Shown here in pieces: positions 25,136 to 34,000 of a DNA stretch of 64,000 bases (the first letter of the stretch is position 1; each line of letters opens with the position of its first letter). Origin of the DNA: UBA1672 sp964351365 (lineage in GTDB: Bacteria > Pseudomonadota > Alphaproteobacteria > Micavibrionales > Micavibrionaceae); NCBI GenBank assembly GCA_964351365.1, contig CAYGNP010000001.1, positions 124,001 through 188,000 on the forward strand. Direction: 5' to 3'. Under the pieces are notes generated by a model. The model worked only from the letters and a program-made list of their open reading frames with translations, ran no database searches and was not told the DNA's origin. A program made the position numbers and the translations under genes.

Positions 25136-26186
25136 GCACAAACACCATTTTTTCCCACATTTTTGCACAGTTAAACCATGATCGGCATTGACTGTCCCGT
25201 GCTGCTTTTTCCGAGAGGCTCTGCCAGAGTTTATCGTCTTTGAGAATTTTTACGACTGATTCACCCATGGCGATATCATCTTTGTCTTGAATAATAAAGC
25301 CGTTTTTGCCGTGCTCTACACGCTCGGATAGCGAACCGCGCCCATATGTAACTATGGGGACGCCTAAGGCACTTGCTTCAGCAGCAGCGTTGCAAAATGT
25401 TTCGTCCTTGTGGCCGGGATAAATCATGACCCGGGTGTTTTTTAGTTCTTGGATGAGCTTGTCTTTTGGAATTTTTGGCATGAGCATTATTTTGCTACGT
25501 TCAAGGTCCTGTAAACTGTAGCTTATTCCAAGTTCTTTTAGAGTAATGTTATCGCCAAGAAATGCTTTAAGAACGCTATCGGGGGCTTTGGGAGCAACAT
25601 GCTTTATCCAAATCTCTACAGTTTCGGCAAAGCCGCGATAGGCCTGGGAAAAGTAAATAGCCTGTGTTGGTGCGGGGCTTTGTGCATTTCGTGAAAAGCC
25701 CAGATAGTCCTGACTAAGGCCATGAGGAATTATATATTTTTTTCTGAAGGGATGAAGTTGGCTTGTTGCAGATTTTTGTTTTTCACCCAGAAATACCGCA
25801 TATGGCCGATAGCGCAACAGCGGGACCATGCGAGCCTTACGGATTGTTTTTTCTAACAATATTCGATTATGAAGCCAAAGAACAGGTATTGCCCCGTTTT
25901 TGATAATTTTATGTGCTTGGGATAATAATTTTGCATCGTTATTGGCGATCACAATATCTGCGTCCCTATCGTTATCACTGAAGGTATCGTAATTTTGCCA
26001 CATAACGCCGTGATGTATTCCCGATTGATTTTCAGGAACCTGATTAATAACCGTTACATCATGCCCCATAAGGACAAATGTTTCGGCAAGGGCTGCTGTG
26101 CATACACCGATGCCGCCCACGGGGGTATTGCGAATTGATGAGCTGTTATATGGGGTTTGAATACAGTCAAGAAATAATACGCGCAT
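25125..26186 (-). CDS. Glycosyltransferase, GT4-like
   Basis: 353 aa, two Rossmann-like halves of a GT-B fold. The N-terminal half starts MRVLFLDCIQTPYNSSS with GGIGVCTAALAETFVLMGHD, the acceptor side of GT4 enzymes. The C-terminal half has AAEASALGVPIVTYGRGSLS and EHGKNGFIIQDKDD, the nucleotide-sugar binding region with its E-x7-E-like element. It transfers a sugar to a growing lipid-linked glycan; the donor is unknown. The ATG at 26186 is preferred to a TTG nine bases upstream that overlaps the previous stop. It sits between a CgeB-like transferase and the O-antigen ligase gene in one unit. Confidence 0.8.
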   Translation of the reverse strand: MRVLFLDCIQTPYNSSSIRNTPVGGIGVCTAALAETFVLMGHDVTVINQVPENQSGIHHGVMWQNYDTFSDNDRDADIVIANNDAKLLSQAHKIIKNGAIPVLWLHNRILLEKTIRKARMVPLLRYRPYAVFLGEKQKSATSQLHPFRKKYIIPHGLSQDYLGFSRNAQSPAPTQAIYFSQAYRGFAETVEIWIKHVAPKAPDSVLKAFLGDNITLKELGISYSLQDLERSKIMLMPKIPKDKLIQELKNTRVMIYPGHKDETFCNAAAEASALGVPIVTYGRGSLSERVEHGKNGFIIQDKDDIAMGESVVKILKDDKLWQSLSEKAARDSQCRSWFNCAKMWEKMVFVHAG

Positions 26187-26191
26187 GCTTC

Positions 26192-27220
26192 TCAATACCG
26201 CTCTAACGGCCAGCGATAATCTCTTGAGAGAGGCTTATCGAAAATACGCTCAATCATATATTGGCATACTTTATCGACGTGGAAGACGTCATGTACGCGT
26301 TCATGGCCTGTACGTGCGATCTGGACACGCTGCTCGTCATTTTGACGGTAATATTTAATTTTATCTATAAGGTCTTCATTGCCAAAAAAGCTTACGAAGG
26401 CGCCTTGTCCTAATACATCTTCGAATTTTGAGCCTTCTGGAATGAAAGCGCAAACTCCGGATGCCATATACTGGCTCATGCGACCTGAGGCGTACAGGTA
26501 ATGATTATCTACTTTGTTCATACTTAAACCCATTTTGGCACGGCTAAGCAGTCGATAGAATTCGGGACCAAATACGCGATCTTCGTTAATCCCAGCGCCT
26601 CCAATGTGAATATTCAGGTTGCCTTTATGCTCCAGAAGGTATTTTGCTGTCAGGTGGCGGTGGTCGTGCTGATCACGCAAATAACTGGCAAGAAATAGAA
26701 AATCAATGTCTGCATCAGCATTTTCAAAGGCGCGTTTGTTCTCCAGCGCAGGGTCCACAGGATTTGGCATAAAATATACGCCGCCAAAGTCATTTGAAAA
26801 TTGCTTTAACCCCTCACCTGCCGTGGTTATAAAAATACCCTCTACGTGCCCGACGCGCTGATGGATATCTTCTACGTTTTGCGCGGAGCTGAGAGGGTCA
26901 ACGTTGCGGTAAAGCATCTTTACACCTGGAAGAATGCGGCGGATTTCTTGCAATGTCTGGTTGGTTATATTTTTACAATGCCCCAAAATAATCATATGCG
27001 GCTCATATTCGCGACAAAGCTCTATAACTTTCTTGTTCATCTTAGCTTTTCCGCGCTTTTGAGAGCGGAAAATATTCGCAAAACGTGCATAATCGCGGTC
27101 ATTGAAAACATAAACATTATGGCCGAGGCGTGTGAAGCCGTTTATAAGCTTTTGTGGCGTAAAATAATATTTCGCACCATTTATAAAGCCTTGCGCATTT
27201 CCCAGATATAATATTCTCAT
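26192..27220 (-). CDS. CgeB-like glycosyltransferase
   Basis: 342 aa. GT-B-type protein resembling the CgeB/glycosyltransferase group-1-like family: MRILYLGNAQGFINGAKYYF at the start, and GEGLKQFSNDFGGVYFMPNP and SMNKVDNHYLYASGRMSQYM in the C-terminal half, where the family binds its nucleotide sugar. The SGRMSQYMASG block is typical of CgeB-type spore-coat and surface glycosylation enzymes. It is the first gene of the three-gene glycan cluster and is divergent from the acidic coiled-coil gene at 27614. Donor and acceptor cannot be deduced. Confidence 0.75.
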   Translation of the reverse strand: MRILYLGNAQGFINGAKYYFTPQKLINGFTRLGHNVYVFNDRDYARFANIFRSQKRGKAKMNKKVIELCREYEPHMIILGHCKNITNQTLQEIRRILPGVKMLYRNVDPLSSAQNVEDIHQRVGHVEGIFITTAGEGLKQFSNDFGGVYFMPNPVDPALENKRAFENADADIDFLFLASYLRDQHDHRHLTAKYLLEHKGNLNIHIGGAGINEDRVFGPEFYRLLSRAKMGLSMNKVDNHYLYASGRMSQYMASGVCAFIPEGSKFEDVLGQGAFVSFFGNEDLIDKIKYYRQNDEQRVQIARTGHERVHDVFHVDKVCQYMIERIFDKPLSRDYRWPLERY

Positions 27221-27613
27221 GATTTTGCTCTCTTGCGCTCAAGCTACAAAGAAATGTTCTGCACGGCAATATGATTAAATCGCCTAATATTTATATAATT
27301 TCATAACTTTGAGTGGTTTATATATGTATCAATGGGTTATTTTTTGATTTTGTTTGGAAAAACTTTAAAAAAAGTTTGCATTTTTTTTTACAACGGCGTA
27401 GATTTTTCGAGTTAACGCAGTTAAAGAAGGAAAAATCCTCGAGATTACGTTAACGGGAGGAGCTAGGCTCTTACTTTCTTGAGTTTAGTGTGTGTGTATA
27501 AGAAAAAAATAACAATAATCTGATTCTTTGCGCAATCCTTTTACATATTATTAACTTTTAACACCTATCCTTTAGTCGTATAAATTTATTCGCGATTATG
27601 GGGAGAGTAAAGA
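27221..27613. other. AT-rich divergent intergenic region
   Basis: 393 bp without a protein gene. It contains a TATAAT at 27294-27299, an A/T-only hairpin with T-run at 27360-27389, two GTTAACG copies (near 27412 and 27450) and a candidate promoter TTTAAC-N16-TATAAA ending at 27584 for the gene at 27614. Confidence 0.55.
27360..27389 (+). terminator. Weak intrinsic terminator-like hairpin
   Basis: AAACTTT (27360-27366) pairs with AAAGTTT (27371-27377) across a 4-A loop, then GCA and a run of nine T. No plus-strand gene precedes it, so it may end a small RNA or be fortuitous. The stem has a single G-C pair. Confidence 0.3.
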
Positions 27614-28903
27614 GTGATTGACGTGGGCGTAGCGCAGTTAAAACCTGTTGAACAGCATTATTATCCATCGCGGCTTGCGATGTTTAATGCCGGAGGCGTG
27701 AGTGAAATTGCCCTGCGTGCAGGGGAAATGGCGGCAGATAATCATAATCGCCCTGCGGCTGATGTCTTATCCATTGCAGATTATTTGCGCGCTGATGCCA
27801 ACCTTGGCCATTTGGCAAATCATCCCAAAGATGTTGCGAATATTCATATTTTTGGGCTTACAGGCTTAGTGGCTGAACGGGATAAAGCGCATATTGAGCA
27901 CTACAGTGTTAAAGAGACGCGCGCGGAGCAGGATGGGCCGGAAAATCCTGATACGGATGCTGATGTGTCTACGGCCGGGGGTTATCTGAAGCGCGGTATT
28001 ATGGACCCTGAAGCGTATGCGGGTGCGGAGCGTAAGAGAGCAGAAAGAGCTGTCAGAGCGCTTATTCTGGCTGAGCAGCTTGAGGCGGAGTTTGCCGCGC
28101 TGGAGGCACGGATTGAGGAATTAACCGCTCGGCTTGTTGAAATTGATGCCCGCATAGAGACGCTTGAATTAAAATCTCGGGAACTCGCAGAGGCGCAAGC
28201 TTTGGCAGATGGTGATCTGGATGAAGGCACCGCAAGCGGACGGGCAAATAAAGAACGTCTTTCACGCATTTTGAGGAAAAACGGGCTCGGGGAGGTTGAT
28301 GACTTCAGGCATCCCGCCACTGGGGCCGTTGATAGAGGCACAATTTCATCTCAAATTGACGCCGCGAAAGCCCAAACTGAGCGAGAATTAGAACAGGCTC
28401 AGCAAGAGCGTGAGGCGGTGCATGCAGAGTTAGAGGCTGCCGTAAAAAAACGCGATGAAATGGTGCGGGAGCATCCGGAGTTGCGCGAACGGGCTAGTAG
28501 CGTTGCACTTCGCAGTGATATAAGCCCTGCTGATGTGCCATCTGCTGAGGAACAAGCCGCCTATGAAGAACGCGTTGAGGAGGATATTACCTTGTTATCT
28601 GGTGGCGATCCTGCGCTTATGGATGCCGATTTTGAAGATTTTCTTTTTAATGACGATCCTGTTGTTACAGCTGAGAATTATGACGCTTTTGCTGACGAAC
28701 TTTCAATGGGTTGTCCTGAACAGGATAAGGCCATTGATGGAGGCATTCGTGCTGATCTGGCCGGCGGTGAGGCGGGCACTATTTGCGCAGCTTTTGCCTC
28801 GGCGGCGGCTGGTGATACGGTTCCAGACCCTGAAAGTCAAGAGCTGATTAATTTTGCGTACGAACAGAATAGTTCGCAGCCTGCTCGATCTCTGGTCACT
28901 TAA
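27614..28903 (+). CDS. Unknown acidic coiled-coil protein
   Basis: 429 aa, not recognised. It starts with GTG, preceded by GGGGAGAG about 7 bases upstream. No signal peptide or membrane helix. Residues ~135-200 and ~235-300 are long heptad-rich helices (AEQLEAEFAALEARIEELTA; AQTERELEQAQQEREAVHAE), so a dimeric coiled coil is likely. The C-terminal ~130 residues are strongly acidic (EEDITLLSGGDPALMDADFE) and contain two Cys. Such a profile fits a structural or adaptor protein. It stands alone, divergent from the glycan cluster and convergent with the next secreted protein gene. Confidence 0.72.
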   Translation: MIDVGVAQLKPVEQHYYPSRLAMFNAGGVSEIALRAGEMAADNHNRPAADVLSIADYLRADANLGHLANHPKDVANIHIFGLTGLVAERDKAHIEHYSVKETRAEQDGPENPDTDADVSTAGGYLKRGIMDPEAYAGAERKRAERAVRALILAEQLEAEFAALEARIEELTARLVEIDARIETLELKSRELAEAQALADGDLDEGTASGRANKERLSRILRKNGLGEVDDFRHPATGAVDRGTISSQIDAAKAQTERELEQAQQEREAVHAELEAAVKKRDEMVREHPELRERASSVALRSDISPADVPSAEEQAAYEERVEEDITLLSGGDPALMDADFEDFLFNDDPVVTAENYDAFADELSMGCPEQDKAIDGGIRADLAGGEAGTICAAFASAAAGDTVPDPESQELINFAYEQNSSQPARSLVT

Positions 28904-28912
28904 TAAGGCTTA

Positions 28913-29797
28913 CTAGTCGTTTTGCGGCCCAGAAGGTTCACTTGAAACCGCAATAGCTTTAGCTTTACCAAATGATGGTTCATGAGCTTGTCTTATCGAT
29001 CGGGCCTGTTCTTCAGTCATTAAATGCAAGCCGCGCGAGAAAGAAAAATCCATTAGAGTTGCCAACTCTTCTAGAGAATCCGGCAATTCTTGATTTGGTA
29101 ACATTGCAACCGAATGATCGTTTATAACGACAATCAATGTTCCAGGAGGATAGGAGTGCTCTCTCATCTGCCCTGGGTTATCAATATCCACTTCAGCGAG
29201 ACGTTTTTCAGGTTCGTTATACAGTGCGACAATACGGTTGATTTGTGCGCCAAAATCTCGCGCTAAAGGCGGGATGGCGCGGGTTGGATCACCATTGGCC
29301 ATTAATTTTTCTACAAATTCTTCAACTTGTTTCATTCTTCCTAGCATATCCATTGCGGGGGGGTTATTTTGGAATCTTGCTCTGAAAGCCTTACTTGTTT
29401 CGCCTTCTCTCCTTGTGACATCAGCAGGCTTAAGAGCGTCTGGCGTTGCCCCAATGACGACGCCAATATAGGTGTCTGCCTCACCCTTGTCGCGTGCCTG
29501 CCTTCTTGCTATTTCAATTAGAGCCTGAAGGGTAGTGGGCCTTCCAAATTTAGGGATGTCAATTTTCTCTCCAGCAGAGGCAGCAGCGCTGATTTGAGCA
29601 GGCGTTTTTTCACCAAAATTTAATGTAGGCACGAAGCCCGGATACCCTTCCCGAAAGAACTTAGGCAAAACCTCAGCTCCCTGAGGGGTTGTACTGTCCG
29701 TTGGGCGGGGTTGAGGTTGCTGTGCCTCTGAAGAAGGTGCCGCGACCAGAGTCATCGCCACTGTTGCTGCTGTTGCTAATCTGCTCAGTGCTGACAT
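28913..29797 (-). CDS. Unknown exported protein
   Basis: 294 aa, not recognised. An N-terminal signal peptide (MSALSRLATAATVAMTLVAA) ends near SSEAQQ and is followed by a Pro/Gln-rich linker, indicating a periplasmic or secreted product. The mature part is mixed alpha/beta with no Cys and no obvious catalytic motif. Notable segments are LIEIARRQARDKGEADTYIG and GTLIVVINDHSVAMLPNQEL. It converges with the acidic coiled-coil gene at a 9-bp gap. The next minus-strand gene downstream is far away across the coiled-coil gene, so it is probably monocistronic. Confidence 0.7.
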   Translation of the reverse strand: MSALSRLATAATVAMTLVAAPSSEAQQPQPRPTDSTTPQGAEVLPKFFREGYPGFVPTLNFGEKTPAQISAAASAGEKIDIPKFGRPTTLQALIEIARRQARDKGEADTYIGVVIGATPDALKPADVTRREGETSKAFRARFQNNPPAMDMLGRMKQVEEFVEKLMANGDPTRAIPPLARDFGAQINRIVALYNEPEKRLAEVDIDNPGQMREHSYPPGTLIVVINDHSVAMLPNQELPDSLEELATLMDFSFSRGLHLMTEEQARSIRQAHEPSFGKAKAIAVSSEPSGPQND

Positions 29798-29915
29798 AGT
29801 TCTAACCCTTCTGTGCGTTGGATTTATTTTTACACGTTCAATTTACAGTTAGGATATTTATATAAAACATATCGCCTTTTGACGCAAGCTTTACATATCG
29901 AGCATGCTCGTCGCG

Positions 29916-30602
29916 TTAATTCATACAACCCAATGTTACAGAACTTGCTAGGTCAATGGCCGCATCCTGGCCGCCGTTCTGCGCGGCCTTATAAATGCGC
30001 CCAATAAAGAGCGGAACCGGATCATTCAACTCGAAATAACGTGTTTCAGAGAAATCAATGTCGGTGTTATCATATTTATCCAAAATTATATTTATATCGC
30101 GCCTATCCTCCACTGCTTCAAGGGTATCAAGGAGAATGGAATTGAGCTGCGCGCACATGCCGTATTTCATTTTGTAATCATATTCGCGCTCTGGGTTAGT
30201 ATTGAGCGGCATCAATTTAATGCATTCATCATAGTCTTTGAGGCTATCCAGCTTAGCCTGAATCAGTCCTTTTTCACGGATTGTGCTCAATCTTTCTTCA
30301 AATAAGGGCTGCATGATTTTCATGTCTGTAAAATCCTCAATTTGGTCCCCCCTCTCATAACGTTTGGCAACGGCGTAGAAGAAGGATGTGCGCATAGCAC
30401 AGCCCTTTTTATCGTTTGAGAACGCGATTTTTTCAATGTCGAGGTTTTTGTATATGTCGGGCGGTGTTGTTTCAACCGTATCTGGGTTTGGCGTAAAATC
30501 CGAAGTTTGTGCAATTAGTCCTTTGGGCAAAAATGATATTGCTGCTCCGCCAGCCGTTATCAGCACTACCAAAACCAATATTGTTTTCCCAAAATTGCGC
30601 AT
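29916..30602 (-). CDS. Unknown exported or membrane-anchored protein
   Basis: 228 aa, not recognised. One N-terminal hydrophobic stretch (residues ~7-27, TILVLVVLITAGGAAISFLP) acts as signal or anchor, with the body outside the cytoplasm. Four Cys (in KKGCAMRT, YDECIKL, YGMCAQL and the terminal LGCMN) could form two disulphides. The rest is helical and charged. It lies 39 bp downstream of cysQ on the same strand and might be carried on the sulfate-activation transcript, but nothing ties it to sulfur metabolism. Confidence 0.68.
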   Translation of the reverse strand: MRNFGKTILVLVVLITAGGAAISFLPKGLIAQTSDFTPNPDTVETTPPDIYKNLDIEKIAFSNDKKGCAMRTSFFYAVAKRYERGDQIEDFTDMKIMQPLFEERLSTIREKGLIQAKLDSLKDYDECIKLMPLNTNPEREYDYKMKYGMCAQLNSILLDTLEAVEDRRDINIILDKYDNTDIDFSETRYFELNDPVPLFIGRIYKAAQNGGQDAAIDLASSVTLGCMN

Positions 30603-30641
30603 GCGTAATTATAGCCATATTCGTCATAAAAGAACAAGTTT

Positions 30642-31502
30642 TCATTCACCGGAATTAAGGGCAGATTCGTATGTTTCAAAGAAATCCATGCTGGCGGCCA
30701 GAAAATCGGGCAGTAGCATTCCCTCGTTTTGGCCGCAGTATTTGATAGTTTTGCCCTGAAAATCGCGAATATCTCCGCCTGCGGCGCGAAGGATGGCGTG
30801 CCCGGCGGCGGTGTCCCATTCGCATATCGCGCCAAAGCGTGGGTAGAGATCGGCTTTGGCGTTTGCGATTGCACAGAGTTTGAGGGAGCTGGACTGGCGG
30901 ATGATTGAGGAGACTTTGAAGTTTTCCAGCAGGGCGTGGAACTCCTCTTTGCGGCCATAATGACCGCCGGAGGTCACTGTCAGCCCTTGTTTGAGCATTT
31001 TGCGGGTGCGCATTTCCTTTTCTTTTTCGCTGTCTTCGAAATATCTGAATGCGCTGGCGTTTCCGTTTTCTTCGGTGAACCCCGCGTAAAGCTCGCCTTT
31101 TTCAGGGGCATAAACGACGCCCAGAACCGGCGAGCCGTTATGGATAAGGCCGATATTGACGGTGAATTCCCCCTCCCCGCGCAGGAAGGATTTTGTCCCA
31201 TCAAGAGGATCAACAAGCCAGAAATAAGGCTGGTTTGTTAAATCTACGCGCGTACCTGATGCGTAGGATTCTTCGCCTATAAATGGAATACCGGGAAGCA
31301 GTTTTGTAAGATTTGTTTCAATTAATGCTTCGGCTTGCTGATCGGCTATTGTAACCGGCGAGCCGTCAGATTTTCCGGTTGTTTCGTTATCGCGTATGCC
31401 ATCGAAATATTCAAGGATCAGCTCCCCCGCCTCAACCGCAATCCTGCGCACGCTGTTGCAGAGCGCCTTGCGGTGGGAGAGGAGTTTAGAGGACGTAGTC
31501 AA
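30642..31502 (-). CDS. cysQ: 3'(2'),5'-bisphosphate nucleotidase CysQ
   Basis: 286 aa with the TTG start at 31502 that I favour; a GTG at 31451 would give 269 aa, and the start is uncertain. Inositol-monophosphatase fold: GEESYASG (metal-binding Glu), WLVDPLDGTKSFLRG (the DPLDGT motif) and CEWDTAAGHAILRAAGG (C-terminal metal Asp). It hydrolyses PAP, the inhibitory by-product of PAPS-dependent reactions, to AMP. It overlaps the 3' end of cysNC by 17 bp on the favoured start, so it belongs to the sulfate-activation operon and its role there is clear. Confidence 0.88.
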   Translation of the reverse strand: MTTSSKLLSHRKALCNSVRRIAVEAGELILEYFDGIRDNETTGKSDGSPVTIADQQAEALIETNLTKLLPGIPFIGEESYASGTRVDLTNQPYFWLVDPLDGTKSFLRGEGEFTVNIGLIHNGSPVLGVVYAPEKGELYAGFTEENGNASAFRYFEDSEKEKEMRTRKMLKQGLTVTSGGHYGRKEEFHALLENFKVSSIIRQSSSLKLCAIANAKADLYPRFGAICEWDTAAGHAILRAAGGDIRDFQGKTIKYCGQNEGMLLPDFLAASMDFFETYESALNSGE

Positions 31503-33444
31503 GGACTTGTTCTTTGGCTTTTGCGGTATCGGACAAATCACCCAGTGCAATTTGTTGCTCGATATAGTTTACGAGCTGTTTGATGCAAGATTCAAGGTCA
31601 TTTGTTTTGGTATCAATGATTAATTCCGGATTTGCTGGAAATTCATATGGCGCATCATTACTGAGGCCCGTAAATTCCTGAATCTCTCCGGCGCGGGCCT
31701 TTTTGTATAAGCCCGATTTATCGCGCGATTCGCAGGTTTCAAGGTCTGCGGCTATGGCGATTTCATGGAAATGCTCGCCAGCGCGCTCGCGGATGAGGCG
31801 GCGGTCAGAGCGATAAGGTGAGATGAAGGCGGTAATGACGACCTGGCCTGTGCTGGCCATTAACTGTGCGATATGCCCCACGCGGCGGATGTTTTCGGCG
31901 CGGTCTTTGGGGGAAAAGCTGAGGTCATTATTAATCCCGCAGCGCACATTCCCGCTATCGAGGACGACGACATTAATTCCTTTTTCGAATAATACTTTTT
32001 CCGCCGCCATAGCCAGTGTCGTTTTTCCTGCGCCGGACAGGCCGGTCAGCCAGAAAATTCCTCCACGGTGGCCATTGCGCTTTGCGCGTTCATCGTGAGA
32101 GATGATGTGATCGACCCAGTCGATGTTTTTGGCTTTGGGAGCTTCAGCGCGCTGATCGGCGTAGCCTTCCATACTGAGCGCCCCGCCGCCGACAATGTCG
32201 TAGCCCTCATAGACAACCAGACGGCCTAGGCGTTCGTTATCGGTATATGGGTCGATGGGCAATAGATCGCGGGCGCGGAAGGTGACTTCGGCCACGGCGT
32301 TACGGGCGACTTCGCCTTTTTGTGAGGTATCGGCAAGGTCTTGGGTGTCGATGACTTTATCTATGGATTGTACAGACACCATGGCTTCGTGCGTGCCGTA
32401 TCGAATTTTGTATGAGTTGCCGACCTTGAGTGGTTTATGCGCGAGCCAGAAAATGCTGGCACGAAAAACGTTGGAGAGCATTGGCGGATTTTTGGTGTGC
32501 GATCCGATATGCCCGCGCTCGACGAATAATCTTTGATCCAGCGTAATCCCTATGGCTTCGCCGGGATGGGCTTCAACCTTGTCCTTATTTTCGGGCCAGA
32601 CCTCTATGGAGGTGATGGTTGCGGTTTCATTGCCGGGGGAGAAGAGCATGGTATCGCCTTTGCGCAAAATACCTGTTTCGACGCGGCCAACGATAACGCG
32701 CTGTTCGCCGAAACGGTAAACATCTTGCACGGGAAATCTAAGCGGACGCGCGAGGGGCTGCGGGGCGATTTCAAAGCTGTCGAGAACGTCGATCAGGTTT
32801 TTGCCTTTGTACCATTCCATAGACTGGCCACGATTTGCAATCATGTCGCCGTGACGCGCAGAGATGGGGACAATAAAACGCGGGCTTAGGCCAATAGAGG
32901 CAAGGTAGGTTTTGACCTCTTCGCAAACTTGTTCGTAGGCTTGCGCGGAGTGTTTGACCATATCCATTTTGTTAATGACGACGGCAATTTGTTTAAAACC
33001 AAGAAGATGCAGCAAATATGCATGGCGGCGGGTTTGCTCCTGCACGCCTTCGGTTCCATCAACGACAAGGATGGCGGCGTCTGCTGCGGCGGCGCCAGAG
33101 ATCATATTTTTGAGGAATTCACGATGGCCGGGTGCGTCGATGATAACGTAATCGCGCGCGGCGGTTGAGAACCAAATCTGCGTGGAATCGATGGTAACAG
33201 CCTGATCGCGCTCGGCCTGGAAGCTGTCGAGGACGAAGGACCATTCCAACACATCGGTGCCGCGGCGTTTGCAGATGGCCTGCAGCTCTTCATATTTCCC
33301 TTCGGGCAGGGAGTCTGTATCGTAGAGCAAACGCCCTATCAGGGTGCTTTTGCCATGATCCACGTGGCCAACGATCACGACTTTGAGAGGCTGGGCGGTG
33401 TTTTGCTTTTTGCGGGACTTATTTGATAAAACTGCTTCTGTCAT
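31486..33444 (-). CDS. cysNC: Sulfate adenylyltransferase large subunit fused to APS kinase
   Basis: 652 aa. Residues ~20-450 are CysN, an EF-Tu-like GTPase: GHVDHGKSTLIGRLLYDTDS, DAPGHREFLKN and NKMDMVKHS. It drives ATP sulfurylase together with CysD. Residues ~470-640 are CysC: Walker A LTGLSGAGKTTLAMAAEK, and the variant LDSGNVRCGINNDLSFSPKD where LDGDNVRHGLNxDLGFS is usual. The changed residues (D to S/G, H to C) lie in the substrate loop, so kinase activity deserves a check. The fusion is typical of NodQ/CysNC in alphaproteobacteria. Its ATG overlaps the stop of the membrane protein upstream (ATGA). Confidence 0.93.
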   Translation of the reverse strand: MTEAVLSNKSRKKQNTAQPLKVVIVGHVDHGKSTLIGRLLYDTDSLPEGKYEELQAICKRRGTDVLEWSFVLDSFQAERDQAVTIDSTQIWFSTAARDYVIIDAPGHREFLKNMISGAAAADAAILVVDGTEGVQEQTRRHAYLLHLLGFKQIAVVINKMDMVKHSAQAYEQVCEEVKTYLASIGLSPRFIVPISARHGDMIANRGQSMEWYKGKNLIDVLDSFEIAPQPLARPLRFPVQDVYRFGEQRVIVGRVETGILRKGDTMLFSPGNETATITSIEVWPENKDKVEAHPGEAIGITLDQRLFVERGHIGSHTKNPPMLSNVFRASIFWLAHKPLKVGNSYKIRYGTHEAMVSVQSIDKVIDTQDLADTSQKGEVARNAVAEVTFRARDLLPIDPYTDNERLGRLVVYEGYDIVGGGALSMEGYADQRAEAPKAKNIDWVDHIISHDERAKRNGHRGGIFWLTGLSGAGKTTLAMAAEKVLFEKGINVVVLDSGNVRCGINNDLSFSPKDRAENIRRVGHIAQLMASTGQVVITAFISPYRSDRRLIRERAGEHFHEIAIAADLETCESRDKSGLYKKARAGEIQEFTGLSNDAPYEFPANPELIIDTKTNDLESCIKQLVNYIEQQIALGDLSDTAKAKEQVLDYVL

Positions 33445-33869
33445 TTGTTATGTTTCCTGAGTAAAAAAGCATATAAAAAATAAATTAACTGTATCCAAAG
33501 CCCCATAGCGAACGTCAGCCAAAAGCCAATTATAAAAGACGCCAATCCATCTTTGTTGGTATCTGGATTATCAAAAGAAAGTATGATTGGTAACGCTAAT
33601 GTGGGAACTATCACAAATCCGCCCAGAGTCTCCAATACAGGCGTAGAAATATATCTCAGTATTAATGGACGATAAAAAACCCCACCTGAGGGCGTTAAAA
33701 ATAGGTTTGCTTTTTTTGAGTTTAGAATAAAAACCCAAAATGCGTAGAATATAAGCACACAAGATAGTGAGCCAAAAAAATAAGTCCTACCACCCATAAA
33801 CATGCCTACCCAACTTAGGCCGGGAAGCAACAGAACTATTATTAGTGCGTTTAAATATTGTTTCTGCAT
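33441..33869 (-). CDS. Unknown four-helix membrane protein inside the cysD-cysNC operon
   Basis: 142 aa with four predicted membrane helices (about 7-25, 30-50, 75-95, 108-135). A soluble loop DNPDTNKDGLAS lies before the last helix. No family recognised; too small for a sulfate permease. Its stop overlaps the cysNC start by 4 bp (ATGA), so it is translationally coupled to it, and GAGGAATTGACGC precedes its ATG. cysD and cysN are usually adjacent; here this gene and a repeat element separate them. The coding DNA is more AT-rich than cysNC. It could be a recent insertion that now carries translation into cysNC. Confidence 0.72.
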   Translation of the reverse strand: MQKQYLNALIIVLLLPGLSWVGMFMGGRTYFFGSLSCVLIFYAFWVFILNSKKANLFLTPSGGVFYRPLILRYISTPVLETLGGFVIVPTLALPIILSFDNPDTNKDGLASFIIGFWLTFAMGLWIQLIYFLYAFLLRKHNK

Positions 33870-33908
33870 TTTGCGTCAATTCCTCTTTGCGTATAAATTC
33901 TCTTATTT

Positions 33909-33987
33909 GTCATTCTGAAGGGCTTTAGCCCTGAAGAATCTATTTTATTTTGTCTTAGATCCTTCAGCGCAAGCGCTTCAGGATGAC
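33909..33987. repeat. Paired-palindrome intergenic repeat, copy 3
   Basis: GTCATTCTGAAGGGCTTTAG through CGCTTCAGGATGAC, the cleanest copy: hairpin A around GGGCTTTAGCCC, hairpin B CTTCAGCGCAAGCGCTTCAG, ends inverted. It sits in the cysD-to-membrane-protein spacer, inside a transcribed operon. Confidence 0.9.
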
Positions 33988-34000
33988 AGTTTTCTTCTGT

